64,000 nucleotides of DNA from Bifidobacterium callitrichidarum (GCF_003129905.1 NZ_QFFM01000011.1:41338-105337); one strand, 5' to 3'; shown: positions 1 through 9,451, numbered from the stretch's first letter. The notes: a model not told the origin generated them from the letters alone. Made by a program: numbers and translations.

Positions 1-1403
1 ACCCACTTCTTGCCAGCGGTCATGTAGACGTCTTTGTTACGGGCCATGGTGCCATCGGCATCCAGCCAGTACCAAGCGCCGCTTTCGGGATCGTAGATTT
101 CCTTGGAGCGGACCATGGCACCGTTCTCATACCAGTACTTCTTGCCGTTTTTCTCCACCCACTTGCCGTTCACGGTGCTGGTACCCGTGGTACCCGTACC
201 GAAGGCGTTCAAATCCACAGTTCCATCGATACCGTTGATTGAACCGCTGGCCGTATACTGCCAACCACGGTCAGCGGCAGGCCAGTCGGCATAGCTCATG
301 TAGCCGGAGTACTGGGCCACCCAACGGGTCTTCGCATGAATGTTGCCGCTATTCAACGGACCGTTGAGATAGGTCGTATACGAGTACACAGAAAGATTGG
401 TGTATCCAGCGTTGCGGAGCTGCCTATACCAGGCATTGACGATATCGTCATAGACAGAGGGGTCAGTGGGCGGTACATGTCCAGTCCAGGACCACTGCTC
501 AAGGTCGTAGTAAACCGGGTAGGAAAGGTCGTTAGGGCTCACGCCGGCCTGGCGCAAGAGATCAACCGTTCCCTGGCCTTCACCGGCAGCACCATCGGCA
601 TCGTAGGCATACGAATACAGATATACGCCAAACGGGATGCCTAAACGCTTGCATTCACTGATGTTGCGCAACGCCTGCTTATCGAATCCATTGCCCCAGC
701 CATAGCTTAAGCGAATGATGGCGCCTTCCACGCCAGCTGCTTTCGCTGCAGCCCAATCGATAGTGTGCTGCCACTCCGAAACGTCGATGACACCCTTCGC
801 GTTGCTGACGAAGACATTATTGCTTGCATCGAAGAACGCCGCAGAACCCTTGTACGTACCCCAATGAGCGCCGTATTCATTGTTGCCGAGGGCAACAGTA
901 CGTACCGTACCAGTAGCGTTGACACTGTTGGACTCAGTTTTTGCAACGTTTTCGGCATCAGCGTTTGAGTCGCGTTCCTTGACCTTCTCCTTCACCTCTT
1001 CAGCTTGAACGGGGATGAATGATGAGCCATCCGTCTTGGCCAGCGGATCGGGCTGCTCATCCTTGGTGCCGACCAATTCGGGGTCGGTGACCGTCTTACC
1101 GGTGGTGAGGTCCTTCAGTTTGCCGTTGGCGGTAATGGCGTGGTTCTCAGATACCACGGTGGCATCATCGGGGATGCTGCTGGCGACTTTGTCCGGAAGG
1201 GCGGCGTCCGGGTTGCCCGGCATGGTGTCGGATTCATCGGCTGACACCTGTTGCGTCTGCAGAAGGGTCTGGGACGTTTCGGAAGATTGGATCTCCGCGT
1301 CAAGATTGGTATCTACAAGAGGTTCCGCGAATGCCGGAGTGACAAATACGAACGATAATGCGACAGCAGACGCGGCGGCGGCAAGCTTGAACGGTCTGGA
1401 CAT
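1..1403 (-). CDS. GH25 muramidase (lysozyme M1 type) with C-terminal wall-binding repeats, 3' end outside window
   Basis: This gene encodes a secreted N-acetylmuramidase that would cleave the glycan strand of peptidoglycan. The ATG at 1403 opens a Sec signal peptide (charged MSRPFK, a hydrophobic stretch, then TPAFA before the likely cleavage). About 180 residues of acidic linker follow. The GH25 fold is recognised from GVIDVSEWQ (first catalytic Asp), the YYDLEQW strand with the DxE acid pair, and the late VDLNAF motif. After the catalytic domain come aromatic repeats (GKKYWYENGAM, GAWYWLDADGTM) of the choline/cell-wall-binding type. The frame is open to position 1, so the protein has at least 467 residues and is cut by the window edge. 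Likely roles are wall remodelling or daughter-cell separation; these are family-based inferences. Confidence 0.93.
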   Translation of the reverse strand, partial: MSRPFKLAAAASAVALSFVFVTPAFAEPLVDTNLDAEIQSSETSQTLLQTQQVSADESDTMPGNPDAALPDKVASSIPDDATVVSENHAITANGKLKDLTTGKTVTDPELVGTKDEQPDPLAKTDGSSFIPVQAEEVKEKVKERDSNADAENVAKTESNSVNATGTVRTVALGNNEYGAHWGTYKGSAAFFDASNNVFVSNAKGVIDVSEWQHTIDWAAAKAAGVEGAIIRLSYGWGNGFDKQALRNISECKRLGIPFGVYLYSYAYDADGAAGEGQGTVDLLRQAGVSPNDLSYPVYYDLEQWSWTGHVPPTDPSVYDDIVNAWYRQLRNAGYTNLSVYSYTTYLNGPLNSGNIHAKTRWVAQYSGYMSYADWPAADRGWQYTASGSINGIDGTVDLNAFGTGTTGTSTVNGKWVEKNGKKYWYENGAMVRSKEIYDPESGAWYWLDADGTMARNKDVYMTAGKKW

Positions 1404-1571
1404 GGTATCCCCTTAGCGGATTGAACAGAACTGGAACTTCGACAGCTTTCTTCTGCGAACCACTCTAAGTGATGAACCTTATATTGCACGGTCCGTTTCA
1501 TATTTCTCTGCCCAAAACGTGAACAAATAGGGTGTGGCGCTGTCTTTTGCTCGCCGACAAGGAATCTCAAA

Positions 1572-2831
1572 TCAAATACGAACCTTGCGCAGGAAGCGCT
1601 GGAGGGGCTTGAGGAGGAGGTTGTCGGCGATTATGGCGAAGAGGAGGGCAGCGAGGAAGGTGGCGGCGAACATGGCTACGCTGATGACGGCGTACTGGAT
1701 GCCGTTCGTGGGCGTGGGCAGGAAACGGCCGATCGCCACTTTGGAGAGGGGCGAGTGGACCAGATAGATGGTGTAGGAGTAGCCGGCGAGCCAGATGATG
1801 GCCTTGCGGGCGCGGTCCGAGCGGACATGCACGTCGTAGCGGAAGAACAGGAAAATCGCGGCGACCACTACGGCGTAGGCCACGGTGAGGGTGCGGTTGA
1901 CCTGGGCGGGATGACCGGGGAACAGGACCGGCGTGGCGACCGTCCAGGCGAGCGCGAACGGGGCGATTATGTACGTCGCACGGCGGGCTCGTACGGATGG
2001 CGGGTAGAACTCCAGCACATAGCCCAGCAGGTAGTAGAACAGCAGACCGCGCCACGGGAACGAGCTCAGGAAGGTGAGCGGGTAGCCGAACAGGCTGCAG
2101 ATCTGCTCGGCGGCGGCCACCGCGGCGGCGAGGCCGATGAGCAGCCATGCGCCGGCGCGGCCGATCGCGCGCAGCATCGGGGCCATGAACGGGGTGGCCA
2201 GCACGAAACCGGCAAGCATGAAGACGAACCAGTAGACGGAATCGTCGTAGCCGGAGAAGAGGTCGTAGAGGGTACCGGTTGCGGCGCTGGCGAGCGAGCG
2301 GTGGTCCATCACGAGGTATGCAGTGAAACCAAGGGCGCCGGCGTAGAAGAGGTACGGGAAGATCAGGGAGACGAAACGCTTGTAGTAGTAGCGGAGATAC
2401 GGTCTGAAGGATGCGAACGAAGACGCCGTGGCGGAGTCCATAGACACGCTGGAATCTGAAATCGCGGCGCTGTCCGACTGGTTCGGCTGCCGTGATCCAT
2501 CCGATGCTTTCGAATTTGTATCGGATGCGGACGTCTCGCTCCGGAGAGGAAGCATCTTCTGATGAGTCCGACCAGTTCCTGCGTCAAACGTCAGGTTGAA
2601 GCGGCCGGAGACCATGATGAACAGCGGGTTGCATGTCATGAAGATGACGAACAGCGTGAACCGCACGGTTTCAGCCGAGCCGGTGAGGGTCATTTTGACC
2701 GGCATGTAGTTGTTGACCACGTGGACGCCGATGACCAGGCACATCGCCACGCAGCGCAAGAGGTCGTAGTTGACGTTGCGGGGTGGCTTGAGTTGGGGGG
2801 ATTGCTGATGGGGATTGGAGGTCTCTGTCAT
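1572..2831 (-). CDS. Acyltransferase 3 family membrane protein
   Basis: The product is a 419-residue polytopic membrane protein of the acyltransferase 3 family, which transfers acyl groups to cell-surface glycans or lipids. The first segment carries the family pattern NYDLLRCVAMCLVIGVHVV, with Arg and His in the first helix. About ten hydrophobic segments follow. A poorly hydrophobic Ser/Asp/Lys-rich insert sits at roughly residues 88-135, between the early helices, and is atypical. I chose the ATG at 2831 because AAAGGAG lies six bases upstream; an in-frame ATG at 2837 would abut that site. The neighbours (GH25 muramidase and DUF4012 protein) fit a cell-envelope modification role. The acceptor cannot be read from sequence. 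Confidence 0.88.
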   Translation of the reverse strand: MTETSNPHQQSPQLKPPRNVNYDLLRCVAMCLVIGVHVVNNYMPVKMTLTGSAETVRFTLFVIFMTCNPLFIMVSGRFNLTFDAGTGRTHQKMLPLRSETSASDTNSKASDGSRQPNQSDSAAISDSSVSMDSATASSFASFRPYLRYYYKRFVSLIFPYLFYAGALGFTAYLVMDHRSLASAATGTLYDLFSGYDDSVYWFVFMLAGFVLATPFMAPMLRAIGRAGAWLLIGLAAAVAAAEQICSLFGYPLTFLSSFPWRGLLFYYLLGYVLEFYPPSVRARRATYIIAPFALAWTVATPVLFPGHPAQVNRTLTVAYAVVVAAIFLFFRYDVHVRSDRARKAIIWLAGYSYTIYLVHSPLSKVAIGRFLPTPTNGIQYAVISVAMFAATFLAALLFAIIADNLLLKPLQRFLRKVRI

Positions 2832-2888
2832 AAGCATCTCCTTTCACCCATTTACATTACATTCCGTAAGGCCGATTCGTCCCCGCGG

Positions 2889-2935
2889 CTCCCCTCAGTC
2901 GGCTTCGCCGACAGCTCCCCTCAGGGAGGGGAGCC
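2889..2935. repeat. REP-like palindromic unit (GGCTCCCCT family), short form
   Basis: A single 47-bp copy in reverse orientation. It has the stem GTCGGC-ttc-GCCGAC and the flanking CTCCCCT/AGGGGAG stem that define the family. It lies between the DUF4012 gene end and the acyltransferase gene start. Confidence 0.85.
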
Positions 2936-2989
2936 TAATAGGGAGCCACCCTCGCTAGGTCTATGCCGTCAAGCCACGACTCTATCGCA

Positions 2990-5626
2990 TCACACGGCAC
3001 CAGCGAGGGACTTGATGTCGACCGGGCAGGAGAGCTGGCTCTTGATCTTGTCCAACGCGCTCAGGCCGGAGGACGGGTCCTTCTTGGTGTTACCGGTGTT
3101 GCTACCAGTGCCGCTGCCGCTGGCGTTCTGCGAGCCGTTCGTCTGACCGTTTGCGGTCGCGTCCGAACCGTTGGTCGAACCGTTCACGTCCGAACCTTCA
3201 GTAGAGCCATTCGCGGAACCATCGGCCGAACCATTGCCAGACGTATCGGTCGACCCATCGGAACCGGTACCCGCTGCGTCGCCGGAGTCGGCAGTGCCGG
3301 CCTTCACCTCGCCGGGCGAGAGCTCGGCCGGGCACTCGTCGGTGACCTTGCCGTTCGAGCCGGTTTCGATGCCGTCCGCGTTGACCACCGGGGTGGTCAC
3401 CACGTCGAGCGGCTGGGTGGCGGTGTTCTTCACGCGCACGGTGAACGCGATCGTACGCTCCTCCCCCGGCTCGATCCACTGCTGGTCGAACGTGACGTAC
3501 TGACGGTCGTACATGGTGGCCGTGTTCGCGCCCCACTTGACGGTGTCCGCCTGAACCACGTTGATCTCGCCGCCGTAGGGCGCGGTGAGCACCACGCGGT
3601 ACAGCAGGCCGCCCGGCACCTCGGTCTCGGTGCCGCCGGTGATGAACTCGGGCAGGGTCTTGGCCTCCGCCTTGGTCATCGTATTCTTCATAGTGAAGGT
3701 CACAGTGTACTCGGCACCCGCCTGATCCGCCGGAACCAGTCCAAGCTGTGTGCCGGCCGCGGCGGAGGTGATGCGGCCATCCAGCGAGCCGGTCACACCG
3801 GCCGTATCCGTGGCGGAGACGTCTCCGCAGGTCTTGGTCACGGTGGTGGTGGTCCGCAGGTACCAGTCCTGCTTGCCCTGCTGCAGCTCGGACAGGTAGA
3901 TGCCGGCCTGCGGCACGGTCTCGTCCGCGGACAGCTCGCCGCCGGCCTTGTCGTCGATGAGACCTGTGGAAATCAGCGCGGTCTGCTCCAGCTCATTGGC
4001 CATCCACAGCTTCAGGTGGCCGCCGGCCGAAGTCTGGCGAACCGCCTTGAGGAGGCCGGAGGCCGAGGAACCGTTGATGTTGCCGAGCACGTGCGTCATG
4101 ATCTCCTGCGCGGCCTCGGACACATATTTGTTCTGCTCCTCGAACTTCGGATGCTCGAGGTACAGGTCATGCAGCAAGAACGGAACGGTGGTCGAGCCGT
4201 CGAGCACCTTGCCGTCGGAAAGCTTCACCTGGCCGGTGGCGTCCAGCAGGGATTCGAGGAACACCGGGTCGAGGCCGATCACACCGGCCACGTTCTTGTC
4301 CTTATTATCCTTCTGGTTAAGCCACAGGTACTTGTTGTACTGGGCCACGCGCTGGAATTCCGGGTTGATGGTGGTGGTGGCCGGGTACTCGTCAAACGTG
4401 TCGCCGAACGCCGGGCGCTCCTCCAGCACCTTGTCGTCCAACGGCTGCTCCGGGATGTCCCATCCGGAGGTGGAGCTGAAGTCGCCGATGGTCACCTTGC
4501 CCTTGTTCGCGGTTACGGCGGCGATCGTACCAACCATGCCACCGGATGAACGAAGCTCGGCCGGATTCTGCACCAGTACCAGATACGTGCGTTCACCGTC
4601 TTCGCCGAGCAGCTGCGGCATAAGGTTGATCAGGTCGTCATACTCGGAAAGCATCGAATCGACGGTCTGCAACGCGGTCTTCTCCATATTGAGCATGGAG
4701 GCCATCTTGGCGATGCTGGGCGTGGGGATCGAGTCGAGCTTGGCGATCTGCGTCTTCAGGTCCTTGTGCGTCTCGGACACGATTTCGGGCATGTCCATGA
4801 GCGCGCTCACGTCCACGGTGCCGTTCTTCATCGAGAAGCCCTGAAGATTCTGGGCGAGCCCCAGCAGATCCGTAAAGGGACCGTTGACAAGCGTGTCCAC
4901 GGAGGAGAGCATCTCACGGGCCGCGGTGATGTCGCTGCTGAATCGGGTGTGGTCGCGGATGAGGTCCCACTGCGGACCGTTGAGTTCCTTGTTGAGGTCG
5001 TTGGTGGATTTGACGAGGTTCTGCGCGACCTCGGACAAGCTTTCGTCGCTGCCGCAGCCGAGTGCGGTGTTGGCCAGGCTCTCGGCGGAGGACAGCACGC
5101 GCTGAGCGTTGGTGACCATGCGGGTCACGGACGCGGCGTATAGCGCGGCCACGCATGTGACGGCGGCGAACATCGTCACCAGCACCACCACGACTGCGCG
5201 AACCCAGCCCGGTGCGATGGCGAGCAGCGAGCGCCCCTTGCGGCCGCCCACGTGCTGCGGTGTGTTGAGTTTCAGGTCGTCCTTGTTGCGCGCGGCGGCA
5301 CGGATGGAGCGGTGGACGCGATGGGAATGGCGGTGCGTGTCGCGGTGCGGTGTGTGGCGGGCGACGTGGGAATCGGCGGAATCCGAGTGCTTGGCGCCGG
5401 ACTCGTCGCCCTGCTTGTCGTAGTCGGCGACGGCTGCGGAACCAGCGTAATCGTAATCATTGCGGACGTTACCGGCAGCGGCGTAATCGTCGTGATCGTT
5501 ACCGTTGATGCCGGCGACGTCGCCGTTCGAATCGGCACCCGACGTTCCGGACAGGCCGTCCATCTGGCTGTCGTCTGCGCGGAAGCTGCTGGCGCGACGC
5601 CCGTGACGTCCTGAACTGGAACGCAT
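2990..5626 (-). CDS. DUF4012 domain-containing envelope protein
   Basis: An 878-residue protein with a Ser/Asp/His-rich cytoplasmic N-terminus of about 125 residues, one membrane segment (GWVRAVVVVLVTMFAAVTC), and a large extracellular part. The conserved DUF4012 core is visible as YLVLVQNPAELRSSGGMVGT followed by KVTIGDFSS. The end is a Gly/Ser/Asn/Thr-rich low-complexity tail and a short non-repetitive terminus. DUF4012 proteins are common in Actinobacteria, often near surface polysaccharide genes, but no activity is established. The longer frame would need a TTG at 5641; I prefer the ATG at 5626, which follows AGGTGAGT. The adjacent acyltransferase 3 gene on the same strand suggests a shared envelope role. 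Confidence 0.85.
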   Translation of the reverse strand: MRSSSGRHGRRASSFRADDSQMDGLSGTSGADSNGDVAGINGNDHDDYAAAGNVRNDYDYAGSAAVADYDKQGDESGAKHSDSADSHVARHTPHRDTHRHSHRVHRSIRAAARNKDDLKLNTPQHVGGRKGRSLLAIAPGWVRAVVVVLVTMFAAVTCVAALYAASVTRMVTNAQRVLSSAESLANTALGCGSDESLSEVAQNLVKSTNDLNKELNGPQWDLIRDHTRFSSDITAAREMLSSVDTLVNGPFTDLLGLAQNLQGFSMKNGTVDVSALMDMPEIVSETHKDLKTQIAKLDSIPTPSIAKMASMLNMEKTALQTVDSMLSEYDDLINLMPQLLGEDGERTYLVLVQNPAELRSSGGMVGTIAAVTANKGKVTIGDFSSTSGWDIPEQPLDDKVLEERPAFGDTFDEYPATTTINPEFQRVAQYNKYLWLNQKDNKDKNVAGVIGLDPVFLESLLDATGQVKLSDGKVLDGSTTVPFLLHDLYLEHPKFEEQNKYVSEAAQEIMTHVLGNINGSSASGLLKAVRQTSAGGHLKLWMANELEQTALISTGLIDDKAGGELSADETVPQAGIYLSELQQGKQDWYLRTTTTVTKTCGDVSATDTAGVTGSLDGRITSAAAGTQLGLVPADQAGAEYTVTFTMKNTMTKAEAKTLPEFITGGTETEVPGGLLYRVVLTAPYGGEINVVQADTVKWGANTATMYDRQYVTFDQQWIEPGEERTIAFTVRVKNTATQPLDVVTTPVVNADGIETGSNGKVTDECPAELSPGEVKAGTADSGDAAGTGSDGSTDTSGNGSADGSANGSTEGSDVNGSTNGSDATANGQTNGSQNASGSGTGSNTGNTKKDPSSGLSALDKIKSQLSCPVDIKSLAGAV

Positions 5627-5710
5627 ACTCACCTGCCTCAAGTCAAACGGAGCATAGTCTCATGGTGCTGCGGCCGGAGTCGGCGTGAATCCCATAAGGA
5701 TCACTAAGGA

Positions 5711-5759
5711 CTACCCCTCAGTCTCGCTTCGCGAGCCAGCTCCCCTCACAAGGGGAGCC
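5711..5759. repeat. REP-like palindromic unit (GGCTCCCCT family), short form
   Basis: One reversed copy with a variant inner stem (CTCGC-ttc-GCGAG) and the outer CTCCCCT...AGGGGAG stem. It sits in the 385-bp divergent gap between the DUF4012 gene and the FtsX-like gene. The rest of that gap (5760-6011) shows no reading frame worth calling; a TATAAC hexamer near 5920 is a weak promoter candidate for the rightward genes. Confidence 0.82.
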
Positions 5760-6011
5760 AAGAGAGGAGACCACGCCGACCTAGCCACAACAGAGTTGTC
5801 TAACTTGCCAGTGTACCCAGCACGGGAAACAGACGGGAAAAATCCCGCGGAAACTCGCGTAAATCCGTGCATGACCGCCACATCGCGTTCAGCATCTTCT
5901 CAGGGTTCGTTGAGGGGTATAACAGTAATGCGCAAGAAAACGGTCACGATGCGCAGCAATAGTAAGAGCCGTATTGATTTGTTCGGCTTAGGAGAACGGG
6001 AGAAGTAACGC

Positions 6012-7499
6012 ATGTTCGTCCTCGGCAACGCCTGGCGGGCCCTGACGCGCTCGAAGGGGCGCACGGCTCTCACCGCGTTCATCACTCTGGCGGTAACGTT
6101 CGGCACGGTTGCCGGACTCGCCATCGTTCAGGAAAACACCACGGCACACACCACCACCTACGATTCGCAGAAGGCCACGATGGCCATCCGTCCGAGCGCG
6201 GCGGCATGGAAGAAGGTCTCGGCCACCGACTCGTCCACCACCAAGCAGTACATGACGTGGACCGCCTACACCGAGTACGCCACGGCCATCCAGTCGGCCA
6301 CCAACACGCTTGACTTCACGGTGACCGAAACCGTGCCGGCCCGCGTCTCCGGCAATCTGAAGGCCCTCGACGGCGATTCGCTGAACGGCGCCTCCGACGA
6401 CAAAACCGGCGGCCAGCTCCTGTGGCGCGCGTTCTGGACCCGTGACGCCGCCAAGGCCAACAACCTGGGCACCTACACCATCGTGGACGGCAAGGGCCTG
6501 AGCTTCAACAACCAGTCCTCCAACCCGGACACCACGGGCGCGCTGGTCTCCTCCGCGTTCGCCAAGGCCAACAACCTCAAGGTGGGCGACACGTTCAAGG
6601 TGGCCACCGCGGCCGACAAGTCCAAGACCGCCGAACTCAAGGTGCGCGGCATCTACGAGTACACCTCCGAGGCCGACGCCGACAACCCGGTGGTGACCGC
6701 CCGCAACCGCGAGAACGCCATCTACACGAACTATCAGACCTTCGCCTCGGCCGATCTGGACCCGCAGTCTTCCGACTCCTCCGCCAAGGGCTGGCAGGTG
6801 CCGGACCTCGACATCGTGTTCAACCTGTCCGACGCCGCCACGTACAAGTCCGTGGTTGCCTCGCTCAAGAAGTCCAAGCTGCCGGCCAAGGGCTACACCA
6901 TCTCCTCCCCCTCGCTCGATGAATACACCAAGTCGCTGGCCCCGCTGGAGACCCTGGCCTCCCGCGCCCAGACCGGCGTGATTCTGCTGCTTTCGGTGGG
7001 CGGCGTGCTGCTGCTCGCCCTGGTGCTGCTTGGCGTGTGGGCGCCGAAGCGCGATGACGAGATCGGCATGGCGCTGGTTTCCGGCGTGACCCGTGGCCGT
7101 CTGGGCTGGCAGTTCATGCTGGAGGTCTTCATCGTGACGCTACCGTTCTACGCGATCGGCCTGGTGGGTGGCGCGTTCGCCGCCAAGCCCATCGGTGCGG
7201 CGCTGGCTTCCGGCCATGCCACGGCCGTGACTTCTGATTTGGTGTGGAAGATGGTCTGGTATGGTCTCGGCACGATTCTGGTGCTGGCGATTCTGGCCGC
7301 CCTGCGTCTCGCCTTCTACGGCTCGGACAAGCTGTTCGCAGCCGACGGCGATTGGGGCACGGTCAGCGAGACCGAGGTAATCGAGGCCGAGTCCGGTGCC
7401 GTCGATGGCGCCGGCGACGATGCGGCTGCGACCGCGGCTGTTGCGACCACTACCACGACGACCGGCAAGTCCGGCAATGATGCGGAGGCGAAGGCATGA
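6012..7499 (+). CDS. FtsX-like (MacB-type) ABC transporter permease
   Basis: A 495-residue permease. One membrane helix (about residues 18-40) is followed by a large extracellular domain of about 275 residues and then three helices (about residues 325-445), the layout of FtsX/MacB subunits. The tail after residue 450 is an Ala/Thr/Asp-rich cytoplasmic stretch. The start is supported by GGGAGAAG about eight bases upstream. The stop overlaps the next gene by four bases (ATGA), so the pair is translationally coupled with the ABC ATPase-like protein downstream. Such permeases act as mechanotransmission or lipoprotein/peptide efflux modules rather than classical channels; the substrate is unknown. 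Confidence 0.85.
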   Translation: MFVLGNAWRALTRSKGRTALTAFITLAVTFGTVAGLAIVQENTTAHTTTYDSQKATMAIRPSAAAWKKVSATDSSTTKQYMTWTAYTEYATAIQSATNTLDFTVTETVPARVSGNLKALDGDSLNGASDDKTGGQLLWRAFWTRDAAKANNLGTYTIVDGKGLSFNNQSSNPDTTGALVSSAFAKANNLKVGDTFKVATAADKSKTAELKVRGIYEYTSEADADNPVVTARNRENAIYTNYQTFASADLDPQSSDSSAKGWQVPDLDIVFNLSDAATYKSVVASLKKSKLPAKGYTISSPSLDEYTKSLAPLETLASRAQTGVILLLSVGGVLLLALVLLGVWAPKRDDEIGMALVSGVTRGRLGWQFMLEVFIVTLPFYAIGLVGGAFAAKPIGAALASGHATAVTSDLVWKMVWYGLGTILVLAILAALRLAFYGSDKLFAADGDWGTVSETEVIEAESGAVDGAGDDAAATAAVATTTTTTGKSGNDAEAKA

Positions 7500-9058
7500 G
7501 CGACAAGGACATCGAGAAGAACGAGCAGGCCGCGGACGTGACTGCGGACGCCGTCAAGGAGACGGCCGGCAGCGCGGATACCGCCACCGAGCAGCGCGAC
7601 GCGGACGCGAAGGGTGCAACTGCCGCCGTGTCCGGCGAGGCCACTACGGATAAGTCCGCTGAGACCGCGGATTCCGGCAACGCCGAGGCCGACACGGCGA
7701 CCGACGCGGACGATGGCACCGAGGAATCCCCCGCCGACTCCGTGCAGTTCAGCGTGGTGTTCGACGAGGATGACGACGATACCGACATTGACGCAGCCTC
7801 CGAAAGCGCATCCGGGAGCATCTACGACAGCCTGGCCGCCGCGGAGCAGTCGGCTGGCGCATCCGCCACTGACGTCGCGGACGAATCGGACGATTCCGGT
7901 GACGCCGTCATCGACAAGGACGACGTGACTGCAGCGCTCATCGCCTCCGCCACCGGTGCCGACCCGACCCGTGTCAAGGAGGCGGCCGGACTGAAGAAGG
8001 CCGCCGATAATGGCGCGAAGAACGCCGACGCATCGGCCGAGAACAAGACGGACGAGACTACGGCCGACGCAACGACGGACGCAGTAGCCCCGGCAGACGC
8101 CGCATCGGTGCCGAGCCCGGCGCTTCCGCCGCGGCCGACTGCCACCGTCGGCGACGAGCCGAGCGAGGCCGAAGCGGACGCCCTGGCCTCCGCCAACGCC
8201 TCCGCCGAAGTCACCGCACGTAATGCGCAGAAGGTCAACGAGACACTGGCCCTCGCCAAGTCGGACGAGAAGAACCCGCTGGCGGGCCACAAGGAGGCCA
8301 GAGCCAAGTCCGAGCCGACCATGACCCTGGCCTCGCGCATCGATCGCGTGCTGGTGGGCGGCGGTGCTGATGACGTGCTGCTCAAGACCTACCCCACGTA
8401 CGCGCTCAACAAGGTCACCATGCATGGCCCCAAGGGCAAGCTGCTGCTGGATAACGTGGGATTCTCCTGCTACGCCGGCCATTCCTACGCGCTGCTCATC
8501 CAGGACGACCCTGATTCCGGTCTGACCGCCGATGCGAAGCGCCGCACGCTGATGGGTGTGATGACTGGCCTGATTCATCCGGGCGCGGGCGCGGTGATGA
8601 ACAAGAGTGCGAACATCGCGGAATTGGACCCGATTGAACTGCGAGGCCATCGTCTGGGCATCGTGCCGCAGCGCCACGCCCTGCAGCCGTATCTGGACGC
8701 CGAGAAGAACGTGCTGTACGCGATGAACGCCTCGAACCGCAACTTCCTCAAGCCCAAGCCGGTAATCGCACGCGAGCTGTTGGCCAAGGTGGGCTTCACG
8801 GAGGCCACGAGCGGCGTGGCTGTCGGCAAGCTGCCCGAGGTGCAGCAACGTCTGGTGGCCATCGCGCGCGCCATCAGCACCGAGGCCGAGGTGCTCATCC
8901 TTGACGAGCCGACGCACGGGTTGAACGAGGACGACACGGTGACGGTGTTCGCCGCGCTGGCCAAGCTGGCCCATAGCGGCGATCCGAAGCGCTGCGTGAT
9001 CGTGCTCACCGCGTCCCGCGAGATCGCCGAGGCGGCGGATACGCTGTTCGAGATCTGA
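7496..9058 (+). CDS. Degenerate ABC ATPase-like protein with long acidic N-terminus
   Basis: A 520-residue protein. Residues 1-275 are Ala/Asp/Glu/Thr-rich and probably disordered. Residues 297-520 are an ABC ATPase-like domain with clear defects. The Walker A loop is replaced by LLIQDDPDSGLTADAK, with no GxxGxGK(S/T). The signature LSGGQ is replaced by KLPEVQQ. The H-loop His is absent (IVLTASREIA). By contrast the Q-loop (GIVPQ) and Walker B (VLILDEPTHGL) are intact. It overlaps the FtsX-like permease gene by four bases and is clearly its partner. I infer that it binds the permease as a regulator or pseudo-ATPase and probably does not hydrolyse ATP normally. Confidence 0.85.
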   Translation: MSDKDIEKNEQAADVTADAVKETAGSADTATEQRDADAKGATAAVSGEATTDKSAETADSGNAEADTATDADDGTEESPADSVQFSVVFDEDDDDTDIDAASESASGSIYDSLAAAEQSAGASATDVADESDDSGDAVIDKDDVTAALIASATGADPTRVKEAAGLKKAADNGAKNADASAENKTDETTADATTDAVAPADAASVPSPALPPRPTATVGDEPSEAEADALASANASAEVTARNAQKVNETLALAKSDEKNPLAGHKEARAKSEPTMTLASRIDRVLVGGGADDVLLKTYPTYALNKVTMHGPKGKLLLDNVGFSCYAGHSYALLIQDDPDSGLTADAKRRTLMGVMTGLIHPGAGAVMNKSANIAELDPIELRGHRLGIVPQRHALQPYLDAEKNVLYAMNASNRNFLKPKPVIARELLAKVGFTEATSGVAVGKLPEVQQRLVAIARAISTEAEVLILDEPTHGLNEDDTVTVFAALAKLAHSGDPKRCVIVLTASREIAEAADTLFEI

Positions 9059-9083
9059 GGTTTCGCGCGCGGCCGCACGTTTC

Positions 9084-9129
9084 CAGATGGCCGGGAGGGT
9101 CGGATTCCACCGATTCTCCCGGCCATCTG
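9084..9129 (+). terminator. Terminator-like hairpin after the FtsX/ATPase pair
   Basis: A perfect 14-bp stem (CAGATGGCCGGGAG paired with CTCCCGGCCATCTG) with an 18-nt loop starts 25 bases after the stop codon of the ATPase-like gene. No T-run follows, so it may be a processing or Rho-assisted terminator. Confidence 0.6.
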
Positions 9130-9141
9130 CGTTATCTGCGT

Positions 9142-9173
9142 CATACGGGGACGATTCCCATCGTTCCCGTATG
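9142..9173. repeat. 14-bp stem hairpin CATACGGG...CCCGTATG
   Basis: Arms 9142-9155 and 9160-9173 pair at 13 of 14 positions around a 4-nt loop. It directly precedes the symmetric repeat array in the 393-bp gap before the HD-domain gene. Confidence 0.7.
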
Positions 9174-9174
9174 G

Positions 9175-9381
9175 CTATCTCCGTTACAAGGGGCTAATCC
9201 CCGGTTCCAGGAAGACCTATCTGCGTTACAAGGGGCTTTACCTGAAGTAGGGATGTGCGAAAACTGGCGAAATGCCGGTTCCATAAAGCCGTCTATACAT
9301 CAGGCCTCATGCTCCGGCAGCCCCTCGTAACGCAGATAGACCTCCCAAAAGTCGGGAATCAGCCCCTCGTAACGGAGATAG
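9175..9381. repeat. Symmetric four-copy repeat array with 42-bp spacing
   Basis: The 21-bp motif CTATCTSCGTTACRAGGGGC(T) occurs four times: direct at 9175-9195 and 9217-9237, inverted at 9319-9339 and 9361-9381. Both direct and inverted pairs are spaced exactly 42 bp. The outer pair shares the CTCCG variant and the inner pair the CTGCG variant, so the whole region is one large imperfect palindrome ending 70 bp before the HD-domain start codon. No protein-coding signal is visible in the gap. Confidence 0.85.
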
Positions 9382-9451
9382 CCGCCGCCCCGCGCTAACC
9401 TAGCGGTGGAGATGCTGAAACCAGCGGCACGATTACGGAAAGTGGGCGGCA

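Noticed and set aside
7316..8974. 552-codon minus-strand frame opposite the ATPase-like gene
   Set aside because: Low-complexity Gly/Arg/Val content arises from the Ala/Asp-rich coding strand.
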